Shown: positions 7,125 to 14,431 of the stretch, one piece after another | How the letters are laid out: each line of letters begins with the position of its first letter | Position numbering within the stretch: the stretch's first letter is position 1 | From: Chlamydiia bacterium | Lineage (GTDB): Bacteria; Chlamydiota; Chlamydiia; Chlamydiales; JAAZZY01 | Assembly: GCA_014239035.1 (NCBI GenBank) | Contig: JAAZZY010000033.1 | Location: forward strand, 1-15,623 | Reading direction: 5' to 3' | Length of the DNA: 15,623 nucleotides | Program-made: the position numbers and the translations under genes | Notes under the pieces: model-generated | The model's database searches: none | Told to the model about the DNA's origin: nothing | Seen by the model: only the letters and a program-made list of their open reading frames with translations

Positions 7125-7188
7125 TTATAAAAAGGATGTTTTCAAAAAATAATGAAATTTGTAAAGCTGTGTTTAAGGGGGAAATGCA

Positions 7189-8634
7189 ATGCGCTGGAGC
7201 TTTCATAAGAGAAGAGATCATCGTTATCAAATTGCTTTAGATGAGCTTAAGAAAACGTTTTCTGAAAATGGAGGGGGAGATATTGCAACTGTTGTTCAAG
7301 AACTTCCTTCTTCAAAAAACTCTAAAAATCATAAAAAACTTCTTAGAGAATTTTATGAAATTCAAAATTGCTTTGAATCTAGAGGTGTAAATTACAAAAA
7401 AAAGCATTATCATTTTTTGAAATCTCTCAGAAAGTCTTTGAACATACTTGACACAATAGAACTTAAAGAGAGTTGGCATCATAGTATAAATAGGCTCATC
7501 CATGAACTTTGCAAAACAAAGTTCTATCGTGTGCATCTTTTCTTATTCGGTCACCATCTACTCCAAGATCTCTTTGCCTCTTTGATCCGTAAACAGAATG
7601 CAAATAAGCTTGATTTTGATAAGCATTTTTCACAATATTCTTTTCTAGATGAATCCCATCTCATTCTAGCTTCTCAACCTGCCATTTTCTTAGAGCGAGA
7701 TATTAGGAAATTTAATGAGTCTGTTACTCAAGCTATATTTGATCCCCATAAATATAACCATCCGTTCCTTCTATATACTTTGGCTCTCTTTAGAAGAGGA
7801 AAGCTTTGCCGAGTTAAAATGGTCCGTATGGGATCTCCAACTCGAGAAATCTGGGGGAAAACTCCATTAGTGATTGAGGAGTTTAAAGGCTTTTTAAAAG
7901 TCTTAAAGGAAGAAAATAAAACCCACTGCTATATCAACAAACAGAGAACCTGGGGTAAAGAGGGGCAAAGAAGTTTTGCCATAAAATCACTAGAGCAAAA
8001 GTTTGATAATTTTTTCTGTATTTGCCTGCCTTCTGATGGCGCTTTTTACTATCAACAAATGTCTTATGCCACTCAAAAAAAGGCTAAAGGATTCAAAGAA
8101 GTTTTCTATAAACTATTAATAGGTGAGGTAGGGCAAGGTTATTATCACTTTCCTGAAAACTGGTTAGAAAATAAAGATTTTTGTTTGGGACTAAAAAAAG
8201 TTATTGGGTTAGTGCACACTCTATATTTTGATCAAAAAGATGAGCTCTCAGTTGCTGAGCGTCGACATTTTATTGATCATGTCTACACCCAGATTATCAT
8301 CTTTTGTCTGCAGCAGTTTCCAATCAATTCAATAAACATCACCTGCCGAGATGGAATAGATCGAGCCGGCTGCGAGCAGATTAAACTTCTATATTTTTAT
8401 CAAATTTCATTGGGAATCCAAGAAGAAGTGGAATCTAAAATAGAGAGGCAGTTTTTAATGCACATTCCTCCGTATCTTGCTAAAAATAGGCCGATAGTCA
8501 AAGAGAGAAGGGAATATCTTTATCAATTACTCCAGAGCACTTATAACGCTGAAGTTTGTAATAGAATTCATAACCAAGGCAAGCTTGAGCCTTTACTATA
8601 CATTAAGCCACATTTCGTAAAGCGATCAGTGTAA
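7189..8634 (+). CDS. SopB/IpgD-like phosphoinositide phosphatase candidate, copy 3
   Basis: A 481-residue paralogue and the shortest of the trio. The CX5R signature is CRDGIDR (Cys386, Arg392) inside INSINITCRDGIDRAG, keeping the basic residue after Cys and the G-x-D-R core seen in SopB and IpgD. Shared blocks are VRMGSP (R-xxx-P type), a KTHCYIN strand, SDGAFYY, GQGYYHFP, VHTLYFDQKDEL, ERRHFIDHVYTQI before the P-loop and PPYLAKNRP after it. The block after R-xxx-P is the least conserved of the three. The N-terminal 200 residues are Lys/His/Phe-rich and share little with the other copies. There is no signal peptide; the opening MRWSFHKRRDHRYQ is strongly basic. A good ribosome-binding site (AAGGGGGA, about seven bases before ATG 7189) supports the start. 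A nearby upstream ATG at 7184 is out of frame. Function is inferred. Confidence 0.68.
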   Translation: MRWSFHKRRDHRYQIALDELKKTFSENGGGDIATVVQELPSSKNSKNHKKLLREFYEIQNCFESRGVNYKKKHYHFLKSLRKSLNILDTIELKESWHHSINRLIHELCKTKFYRVHLFLFGHHLLQDLFASLIRKQNANKLDFDKHFSQYSFLDESHLILASQPAIFLERDIRKFNESVTQAIFDPHKYNHPFLLYTLALFRRGKLCRVKMVRMGSPTREIWGKTPLVIEEFKGFLKVLKEENKTHCYINKQRTWGKEGQRSFAIKSLEQKFDNFFCICLPSDGAFYYQQMSYATQKKAKGFKEVFYKLLIGEVGQGYYHFPENWLENKDFCLGLKKVIGLVHTLYFDQKDELSVAERRHFIDHVYTQIIIFCLQQFPINSINITCRDGIDRAGCEQIKLLYFYQISLGIQEEVESKIERQFLMHIPPYLAKNRPIVKERREYLYQLLQSTYNAEVCNRIHNQGKLEPLLYIKPHFVKRSV

Positions 8635-8685
8635 AAACTTAAGCTTTATCATCAATAATTTTCTCTAATAAGGCCCTGAGTTCTA

Positions 8686-9459
8686 TTAGTTTGGATAATC
8701 TTCATTATGGAAAGTTATAAATCTTTCAATCATTGCATTAACTTGTTCTGGCACCTCCAGTGTAGCCCAGCACTTTGAACCTATTACTTTACCCAAGATA
8801 AATTTAGGTGCGATCTTTTTGATTCGATCATAAGTACAATGATGTTCGTCAGTTAGAATGCATAGGGTGGGAATGTTGACAGATGATAAAATGTTTTCGG
8901 AGTTTTTATCCCAGTCTATTAACGATTGGAAAATTTCTTGTAGAGAAGTTTTATCAACTTTCATAAACAAATCAAAAGCAAGCTGTCGCTTTTTTGTAGT
9001 CGAATGGGCAAGTAAATTTGTGATCATCATATTAACAAACTCTTCATATGAATTACTTGTTAGTTTGTTAATAAAGAGATCAATTTCATGAAGAAACTCT
9101 TTTTGCATAAATATTGGAGGATCAATTAAAATCAACTTGCTAAACATTGTTTTATTTGCATTAGCAGTATTTATTGCAATGTTCGCACCATTGTTTAAAC
9201 CTATTAAGCAAATATGTTTCAAAGAATATTGGCGGCAAATATTAAAAATCAAAGCTGATGAGTCATCTATACTATTGTTTTTAGAAACCTGACTTGAACC
9301 ATGCCCAGGCAAATCAAGTAAAAGGATATTGCCGTGGTTTAATAACATATCAATTTGATATGAAAACATTTTGTGGCCACCACCAGCATTGTGAATCAAT
9401 ACAAAGTCAATGTCACCTTTTCCATCTATTTTTTTACTATAAATTTTATTTGACAGCAT
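8686..9459 (-). CDS. Alpha/beta-hydrolase fold protein lacking the catalytic triad (probable pseudoenzyme)
   Basis: A 257-residue protein with the layout of a small alpha/beta hydrolase: FVLIHNAGGG (residues 19-28, normally an HG oxyanion motif), LLLDLPGHGSS (46-56), the elbow LIGLNNGAN (85-93), IPTLCIL (196-202) and WATLEVPEQVN (231-241). The usual catalytic positions are all changed. The elbow reads G-L-N-N-G, with Asn89 where Ser is expected. TDEHH has His207 where the acid Asp is expected. GSKCW has Cys230 where His is expected. The fold looks intact and the reading frame is undamaged, so a binding role is more likely than recent decay. No signal peptide. AGGGG stands shortly upstream of the ATG. 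It is convergent with copy 3 and unrelated in sequence to the active hydrolase at 2851-3759. Confidence 0.72.
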   Translation of the reverse strand: MLSNKIYSKKIDGKGDIDFVLIHNAGGGHKMFSYQIDMLLNHGNILLLDLPGHGSSQVSKNNSIDDSSALIFNICRQYSLKHICLIGLNNGANIAINTANANKTMFSKLILIDPPIFMQKEFLHEIDLFINKLTSNSYEEFVNMMITNLLAHSTTKKRQLAFDLFMKVDKTSLQEIFQSLIDWDKNSENILSSVNIPTLCILTDEHHCTYDRIKKIAPKFILGKVIGSKCWATLEVPEQVNAMIERFITFHNEDYPN

Positions 9460-9558
9460 TGAAGACCCCTGTAAGAATTTCCAAAATATTAATGTATCTA
9501 CTAAGATGAACTCTTAACAGATTAAAACCAAGATTTGAAGTAGGACATAGAGGCTAAT

Positions 9559-10026
9559 TTATTCAGAGCTTTGATTTTCAAGTAACGCTTCCTTAAGGTC
9601 ATCGGTAGAGTCAATTTGCCCTTGGTCTTCTTCAACTTTAGTAAGATCTAAATTCTCTTCCAGCTCTAAAGAAGGTGCCTGCTCAGAACTTAGTGCTGAA
9701 GTAGATTCACTTGTAGACGATCCACTAGTACTGTTTGCAGGAGCTGCCTGGGTAGAGCTGTTTTGAGTGACAGGAGTTTGAGTTGAAGTAGAGGGTATGT
9801 TAATCATTATTTGGCCAGCATCAGATTCAAAAGAGTCTTGTTTATCATTTTTATTAAGCGATGCGTCATCATCTAGTTCGCTATTTTCTTTAAAATGATC
9901 TTTGCCATACCACTGGTTAATTAGTGATTTCTGAGATTTCAAAACGGAGACATATTTACGCCTCTTTTTTTGCTGGCATGAAGCGAGACATAAAATTAAT
10001 AAAAAAGCTAAAACAATTTGTTTCAT
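9559..10026 (-). CDS. Small lipoprotein of the exbB-exbD operon (TolA position)
   Basis: A 155-residue predicted lipoprotein. The N-terminus MKQIVLAFLLILCLASC carries a lipobox (LASC, Cys17), then QQ and a basic KKRRK cluster. The middle is rich in Asp and Asn, residues of roughly 75-115 are low-complexity Ser/Thr/Gln/Ala, and the tail is acidic (LELEENLDL, VEEDQGQ). No globular domain is evident. Its ATG overlaps the exbD stop as ATGA, so it is translationally coupled. In classical chlamydiae the gene after the ExbD/TolR homologue encodes the presumed TolA-like partner; that role is possible here, but the sequence lacks the anchored helical rod and C-terminal domain of TolA. It may instead be an envelope partner of the channel. 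No terminator was identified downstream. Confidence 0.7.
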   Translation of the reverse strand: MKQIVLAFLLILCLASCQQKKRRKYVSVLKSQKSLINQWYGKDHFKENSELDDDASLNKNDKQDSFESDAGQIMINIPSTSTQTPVTQNSSTQAAPANSTSGSSTSESTSALSSEQAPSLELEENLDLTKVEEDQGQIDSTDDLKEALLENQSSE

Positions 10027-10550
10027 GGTGTGCCGCCTTGAGGGGGTTGAATGTGGTTAAAGTCCATAAGATGCAAAGACGAATCAGGGAACTGATCGGG
10101 GAGATAAACAGGGTGAACTTCAAATCCCGCATCTCTCACAGCAAAAATAGCCTGAAGGATAGGTTCCCATTTTGCGCTCTTGTCAATTTTAAGCAAGACT
10201 TGGGTTTTAAGCTTATTTTCAGGTAGAAGTCCCTTTTTATATTGATTGAGCAGTTCTTGAGCTATATCTTGAGCAAGAGTCATGGGATAATCTCGAATTT
10301 CTGTTACCCAATTATATTCGCCTTGTTCATTGATGCTAATATTAACTACTTTATAATCATAGTCTGAATTAGAAGGTCTTTCAACGTTTTCATCGCGTAT
10401 CTTAACTAAATCAATATCTAAATCCTTAGTTGTAATGCGTGAGACCGCAAGGCATGCAAAAAATACTACCATTAAGAAAAGAAAGTCGATCATCGGCGCA
10501 AAGTTAATTGCGAGCTTAGGTTTTAGTTCATCTTCAGGTATAAAACTCAT
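10023..10550 (-). CDS. exbD: ExbD/TolR-family energy-transducing protein
   Basis: A 175-residue inner-membrane protein with the ExbD/TolR plan: a short cytoplasmic start (MSFIPEDELKPKLAINFAP), one transmembrane helix from about residue 20 to 38, and a periplasmic domain. The helix starts with MIDFLFLMVVFF; Asp22 is the conserved proton-carrying residue of this family. The periplasmic part shows the usual strand with NISINEQGEY and the LLKIDKSAKWEPI-xx-I block (around residues 120-135). The C-terminal extension after HPVYLP is longer than in most ExbD proteins. It starts one base after the exbB stop (TAA-A-ATG) and overlaps the lipoprotein gene by four bases. With ExbB it forms a proton-driven channel that powers outer-membrane work (Ton- or Tol-type); which of the two is not clear from sequence. 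Confidence 0.9.
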   Translation of the reverse strand: MSFIPEDELKPKLAINFAPMIDFLFLMVVFFACLAVSRITTKDLDIDLVKIRDENVERPSNSDYDYKVVNISINEQGEYNWVTEIRDYPMTLAQDIAQELLNQYKKGLLPENKLKTQVLLKIDKSAKWEPILQAIFAVRDAGFEVHPVYLPDQFPDSSLHLMDFNHIQPPQGGTP

Positions 10551-10551
10551 T

Positions 10552-11256
10552 TTACGCTGTCACAAGTTCGGTTTCAATTAAACTGCCTAAGCTTAAAGCT
10601 TCATTTTCAATATAACTGAGTAGTCTAACTACACGATATTTTAGTGTCGTATGGAAAATCATTGCAGCAATCGCTACAAATAAGCCAAGCACTGTAGTTC
10701 CCATAGCTATGCCTAAACCATCAAAAATAGTTGTAAAGCTCTCTTGAGAGCGATTAGCATCATAAAAGGCATAAAACATGCCTAAAACTGTTCCTAGAAG
10801 CCCTAACATCGGGGCCACTACTGCAATATCATTTAAAACAGAAATTCTTTGCCACAGGGTGTTGCTACAGCGTTTGCCTTCTGCATGCATAGCCTCCATC
10901 ATGACCTGTGGTCCATGTTTTCGAGCAGCTATACCACATGCGATTACATTTGAGGAAAAATTCTGATCTCGCTGACAAGTAATTAATGCAGCGTCAAACC
11001 GTCTTTCTGTAAGTTGTGCTCTTATTTGGTGGATGAAATTTGATGGCATCATATCAGAGAGTTTCAGGGTGAAAAAACTATAGAGCCAGATGATAAATGC
11101 AGCTACTGAGAGCAACACTAAAACAGAGTATATAATAGGCGCGCCTTTAAAAACTTTTGCAATATCCAAATTTGATTTGAGAATACTTGGAATTTGGTGC
11201 TCTTGTGCACACAAAGCTGAGCCACAAGTAAGTAAAAAACCAAAAACTTTCTTCAT
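10552..11256 (-). CDS. exbB: ExbB/TolQ-family proton channel protein
   Basis: A 234-residue inner-membrane protein of the MotA/TolQ/ExbB family. After a signal-like N-terminus (residues 1-17, ending ALCAQ) there are three transmembrane helices: about 41-63, 144-164 (VVAPMLGLLGTVLGMFYAF, the most conserved family segment) and 182-202 (LGIAMGTTVLGLFVAIAAM). The large loop between helices one and two is cytoplasmic and carries the family's RRF-xxA-L-xxC stretch. It pairs with ExbD to make a proton channel. It leads a compact operon exbB-exbD-lipoprotein with gaps of one and minus four bases. AGGA stands about nine bases before the ATG. The 64-base gap to the upstream gene has no clear promoter, so read-through from 11321-12547 is possible. 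Confidence 0.92.
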   Translation of the reverse strand: MKKVFGFLLTCGSALCAQEHQIPSILKSNLDIAKVFKGAPIIYSVLVLLSVAAFIIWLYSFFTLKLSDMMPSNFIHQIRAQLTERRFDAALITCQRDQNFSSNVIACGIAARKHGPQVMMEAMHAEGKRCSNTLWQRISVLNDIAVVAPMLGLLGTVLGMFYAFYDANRSQESFTTIFDGLGIAMGTTVLGLFVAIAAMIFHTTLKYRVVRLLSYIENEALSLGSLIETELVTA

Positions 11257-11320
11257 AAAATAAGTCCTCGTTGTCTGTGTTTTTCAACAATACCTATCTT
11301 TGAAAAAATAATGCAACAAT

Positions 11321-12547
11321 TTACTCTTTAGAATTAAAATTCTCTTCTAATGAAGTGGCTATTCCAATTTTTGAGCCAGGTCGATATGATTTAGCTGAAA
11401 TTGTTTCGTGTTTGTGGAGCGTTTTAAGTTGCATATTACGAAGAGCTTCTTCTTGACCCTTGATAACTATTTGCAGTTTTTCAATAACCTGTGCTTGGGA
11501 ATCATATTTTTCTTTTAAATCTATAATATAGGCGCGCTCTTTTAAGAAAGGGAGCTCAAGAGGTTTTTTCAATGATTTGCCATTGAGGTTTGTATGGACT
11601 GATTTTTCTTCATCTTTAAGTAAAAAAGAGTATGGAGATGCGTTTTGTGAGACGTTTAAATAATAGTTAAAAAACTCCAGGCAAAGCAAACTAATTATAG
11701 CAACAGAGGCTATTTTAACAATCCAACTTGGGAAGCTTTTTTCCTTCTTCTTTGATTTGGAGCTTTTGTAAGATTCTTGGTCAGGGGATGAATTGTAGCC
11801 TTGCAGAAGAAAGTTCTCCGGCTGCTTTTTGAAATTGATAAAAGAAAAAAATCTAAAGTGATCTTTCTCCTTAGAGCGGTAGATTAGGCGATAGATATGA
11901 TTTTTTTTCTGTTCAAAGTCTGAGAATAAAGAGAAGAGCTTTTCTTTATTTGTTTGGTGATAAGATCCATATGTAGCCACAAGTAAAGAAGAATCTCTTT
12001 TAAGAGCTGAGCTTGAAATGCTACATTTCATATCAGGAACACCAATAGCGTTTGTAATGTAATTAAATCTCTTTTTTAAAGAGAGGTTTTCTGGAAGCTG
12101 AGGAATTTCAGAATCATAATAAATGAGCTGCATGGATGAGTCTAGGTGATAGACTTTGATGTCTCCCATTCCAGCAATTAATATCCTAGAGGTCTCAGTA
12201 TTGATAGAAGCAGGGTCTTGAATGATGATTACTAAAGCAACCTTTAGCTGGCTTTCATAAGAAATATAGTGTTTGAAAAAATAATTTTGAGCATGTTCAA
12301 TGGCTTTTCTAAGTACTTTTTCGCTTAGATCTTTCCAATGTAAGTAGATATACTGTTTAATTATTTTTTCAAATTCTCTAGAAATATGATAATTTTTTGA
12401 AGGGTCTGTTAAATTAATCGCGTCGCAAAATGTATGAAATAGTAGGTGGGAGTGCTGTTCAAAAAAAGTTTCGCTAATTCCAAAGCGGTCTAACGCAATA
12501 TTAGTGATTTTCGGATAGAGCTGCGACACTCCTATACCTTCTTTCAT
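11321..12547 (-). CDS. Membrane protein with possible degenerate PP2C-like domain
   Basis: A 408-residue protein. Residues 1-240 are cytoplasmic and suggest a remote PP2C fold: LKVALVIII then RILIAGMGDIKVYHL (around 121-135, compare the GDSR strand), TNAIGVP (165-171, compare the iG strand) and SLLVATYGSY (187-196), where PP2C enzymes have the metal-binding DG. The second Asp is missing and the N-terminal DG-xG is not recognisable, so phosphatase activity is doubtful. A Lys/Ser-rich linker (around 255-272) leads to one transmembrane helix (about 274-297). A C-terminal segment follows with a probable coiled coil (around 340-375). No ribosome-binding site precedes ATG 12547; a GTG six codons in has AAGAAGG seven bases before it and is an alternative start. 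The gene lies 64 bases upstream of exbB. The PP2C link is inference only. Confidence 0.6.
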   Translation of the reverse strand: MKEGIGVSQLYPKITNIALDRFGISETFFEQHSHLLFHTFCDAINLTDPSKNYHISREFEKIIKQYIYLHWKDLSEKVLRKAIEHAQNYFFKHYISYESQLKVALVIIIQDPASINTETSRILIAGMGDIKVYHLDSSMQLIYYDSEIPQLPENLSLKKRFNYITNAIGVPDMKCSISSSALKRDSSLLVATYGSYHQTNKEKLFSLFSDFEQKKNHIYRLIYRSKEKDHFRFFSFINFKKQPENFLLQGYNSSPDQESYKSSKSKKKEKSFPSWIVKIASVAIISLLCLEFFNYYLNVSQNASPYSFLLKDEEKSVHTNLNGKSLKKPLELPFLKERAYIIDLKEKYDSQAQVIEKLQIVIKGQEEALRNMQLKTLHKHETISAKSYRPGSKIGIATSLEENFNSKE

Positions 12548-12548
12548 T

Positions 12549-12577
12549 TTGAAAATTTAGTTACAAAACAGTATAAT
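12549..12577 (+). promoter_or_regulatory. Sigma-70-type promoter of trmB
   Basis: TTGAAA (12549-12554), 17 bases, then a perfect TATAAT (12572-12577). Transcription would begin near 12584, leaving a leader of about 22 bases with no obvious ribosome-binding site. It abuts the start of the divergent membrane-protein gene. A TATACT on the opposite strand (12578-12573 region) overlaps it but lacks a good -35. Confidence 0.7.
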
Positions 12578-12605
12578 TTATCCTTATATATTTATGAATT
12601 GATTT

Positions 12606-13292
12606 ATGAGACCAAAAGATTTAAAGAGCCCCTTTGCCTGGCAATCGCGCAGAGTCATGATTGAGCACTACCAAAGAATTTTATATGTCCCTGAGCGCTG
12701 TCAAAGAGTAGATTTAAAAAAAGAACTTACTAAAATTATCAATGAATTCGAAAATGTGCAGATCGAATTTTGCAGTGGTAATGGCGATTGGGTTTGTCAA
12801 AAAGCTCAGCATAACCCCAAAATACTGTGGGTCGCAGTCGAAAAAAAGTTTGAGCGTGTTCAAAAAATTTGGTCTAAGATCCAAAATACAGGCTTAAAAA
12901 ATGTATTTATTGTGTGTGGGGAGGCCCTAGAGGTAGCTACTTATTATCTCGAAGATTGCCTTGTCGATGAAATCTATATTAACTTTCCTGATCCCTGGCC
13001 TAAAAATAAACATGCTAAGTTTCGTCTGATTGAGCTTCCTTTTACAAAGCAAATTCATAGGCTGTTAAAGCCTTATGGGAAAATAAATTTTGTTACAGAT
13101 GACAAAAATTATTCATCTAAATCGATTCAGGTATTTCTAGAAGGTGACTATTTTGATTCACAATTTAGTGATCCTTTTTATCGCTCAGATATTCAAGAAT
13201 ACGGAACCTCTTATTTTAGATCCCTTTGGGAAGAAAAAAAACGAGGTTTTTATTTCTCAAAATTCCAAAAAAAATGTAAACATAAGAGCTGA
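12606..13292 (+). CDS. trmB: tRNA (guanine-N7-)-methyltransferase
   Basis: A 228-residue S-adenosylmethionine-dependent enzyme that makes 7-methylguanosine at position 46 in the variable loop of many tRNAs. Family marks are the SAM-binding loop EFCSGNGDW (residues 54-62), the acidic AVEKK strand end (77-81, Glu79 for SAM ribose), the signature INFPDPWPKNKHAKFR (125-140) and the C-terminal TSYFRSLWEEKKR (201-213) that recognises tRNA. The opening MRPKDLKSPF and the CSGNGDWV and FIVCGEA blocks match chlamydial TrmB proteins as I recall them, where Cys-Ser replaces the more usual Gly-rich start of the SAM loop. A good promoter stands upstream. It is followed 35 bases later by the hypothetical gene, so trmB, that gene and pgi may be one transcript. 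Confidence 0.93.
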   Translation: MRPKDLKSPFAWQSRRVMIEHYQRILYVPERCQRVDLKKELTKIINEFENVQIEFCSGNGDWVCQKAQHNPKILWVAVEKKFERVQKIWSKIQNTGLKNVFIVCGEALEVATYYLEDCLVDEIYINFPDPWPKNKHAKFRLIELPFTKQIHRLLKPYGKINFVTDDKNYSSKSIQVFLEGDYFDSQFSDPFYRSDIQEYGTSYFRSLWEEKKRGFYFSKFQKKCKHKS

Positions 13293-13327
13293 ACAATAAA
13301 TTAAATATATCTAGAAATTTTACGACA

Positions 13328-14431
13328 ATGGAAACAATCCAAAAAGAAGCGTCTAGTCATGCTTTTCCTCATATTTACTTGGGCTCTATAGAGTCTTCTA
13401 AGCTTGACGGTTTTAACGCCGTTTCTATTTACTTAGATGCAAGACTTGATTCAGATTTAAATTGGGAAAAACAAATTGAGCTTGCAAACTCTTATCGTAA
13501 AAAAGGTTTTAAGATCTTATGGGAGATGCACTTTGGACTGTTTAAAGAACTACATCTACCACTTTCTGACACCTCTCAATACCGATCACTCAATCTTGCC
13601 ATTGATTACTTTTTTGAATCTATATTAAAGAATTTTGAGTCTGATACTGTGGGGATTGCTATTTTTAAAGGCTCTTTAGATTTTTCTCATGACTGGCTTT
13701 GGGAAGTAGACCAGGTCTTGAACTTTAGAGGGTGGCTCTCAGACAATTTCAGAGATCACCATTCCTTTACCAACCAGGTAGGGACTATTTGTAATAACCT
13801 TTTAGAGGCAGATCCAAATGAACTAGCTAAAAATGAAAATGGGAAAAATTTGCTTCGCTTTTATTGTGTGCGCGCAGCTGTTGATTATTTTGCATTGCTC
13901 ACCTCTCGTTTTGAATCGGATCTTTTGCCCTATCTTCTTATTGATGCAACTTCTTTAAAATCAAGTGCACACGTTTTTCAGCTATTAGACCAGGAAGATT
14001 TTGAATTCATTCAACTTGCTTTGAAAAATGCACCTTTTGAATCTCATAATGCTCTGGGCTGGGAGAGCAACCCGTTTGTTAGTGGATATATTGGTAAAGA
14101 ACATAAGACCTATCAAAAGCCACATATTGAAGCGCAAGTAGGTATTGTGATTCCTATAAGTCCAATCTTTGACTGTAAAGAGATAGCAAAATATGATATC
14201 GTTATTGAAAAAATTAAGTTGCATAAGCCCATTAAACTCATCTCTGAACGTAATATCACTGTGGACTGGCAAGGACTTGAAGAACTTATTGTTTTGGATG
14301 TAGAACAAGACTCCAAGCGTAAGTTGGAAGGCTTTATAGCAGCAGGAGGTGAGGTGATCACAGATAACAAACTTAACCTTTCTTTAGAATCACCACTTAA
14401 AAATTATCTTAAATCATTGGAGAAATCATGA
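13328..14431 (+). CDS. Conserved hypothetical protein coupled to pgi
   Basis: A 367-residue soluble protein with no signal peptide or membrane segment. I do not recognise a domain with confidence. Regularly spaced strands and helices in the first half (HIYLGSIE, AVSIYLDARL, GFKILWEMHFGL, TVGIAIFKGSLDF) suggest an alpha/beta or barrel-like fold. The second half has VGIVIPISPIFD and a terminal LEELIVLDVEQD followed by GFIAAGGEVITD, the look of a small Rossmann-like end. The stop overlaps the pgi start as ATGA, so the two are translationally coupled. In Chlamydia trachomatis a hypothetical gene (CT379) lies next to pgi (CT378); this could be its orthologue, from memory of gene order only. A role near sugar phosphates is possible from context but not shown. 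Confidence 0.78.
   Translation: METIQKEASSHAFPHIYLGSIESSKLDGFNAVSIYLDARLDSDLNWEKQIELANSYRKKGFKILWEMHFGLFKELHLPLSDTSQYRSLNLAIDYFFESILKNFESDTVGIAIFKGSLDFSHDWLWEVDQVLNFRGWLSDNFRDHHSFTNQVGTICNNLLEADPNELAKNENGKNLLRFYCVRAAVDYFALLTSRFESDLLPYLLIDATSLKSSAHVFQLLDQEDFEFIQLALKNAPFESHNALGWESNPFVSGYIGKEHKTYQKPHIEAQVGIVIPISPIFDCKEIAKYDIVIEKIKLHKPIKLISERNITVDWQGLEELIVLDVEQDSKRKLEGFIAAGGEVITDNKLNLSLESPLKNYLKSLEKS

Noticed and set aside
3881..8634. Classical protein tyrosine phosphatase or dual-specificity phosphatase for the trio
   Set aside because: There is no His before the Cys and no HC-xx-G-xx-R(S/T) form; the G-x-D-R core fits SopB/IpgD better.
8665..8689. CTAATA/TATTAG stem between copy 3 and the convergent hydrolase gene as a bidirectional terminator
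   Set aside because: Six AT-rich pairs, a 13-base loop and no T-tract; it also overlaps the hydrolase stop codon.
9924..10226. 100-codon plus-strand frame across the exbD/lipoprotein junction
   Set aside because: It is the complement of two coupled, recognisable genes.
13985..14370. Two antisense reading frames of 107 and 85 codons inside the hypothetical gene
   Set aside because: They lie opposite a gene with clear coding character and translational coupling to pgi; no start signals or recognisable motifs.
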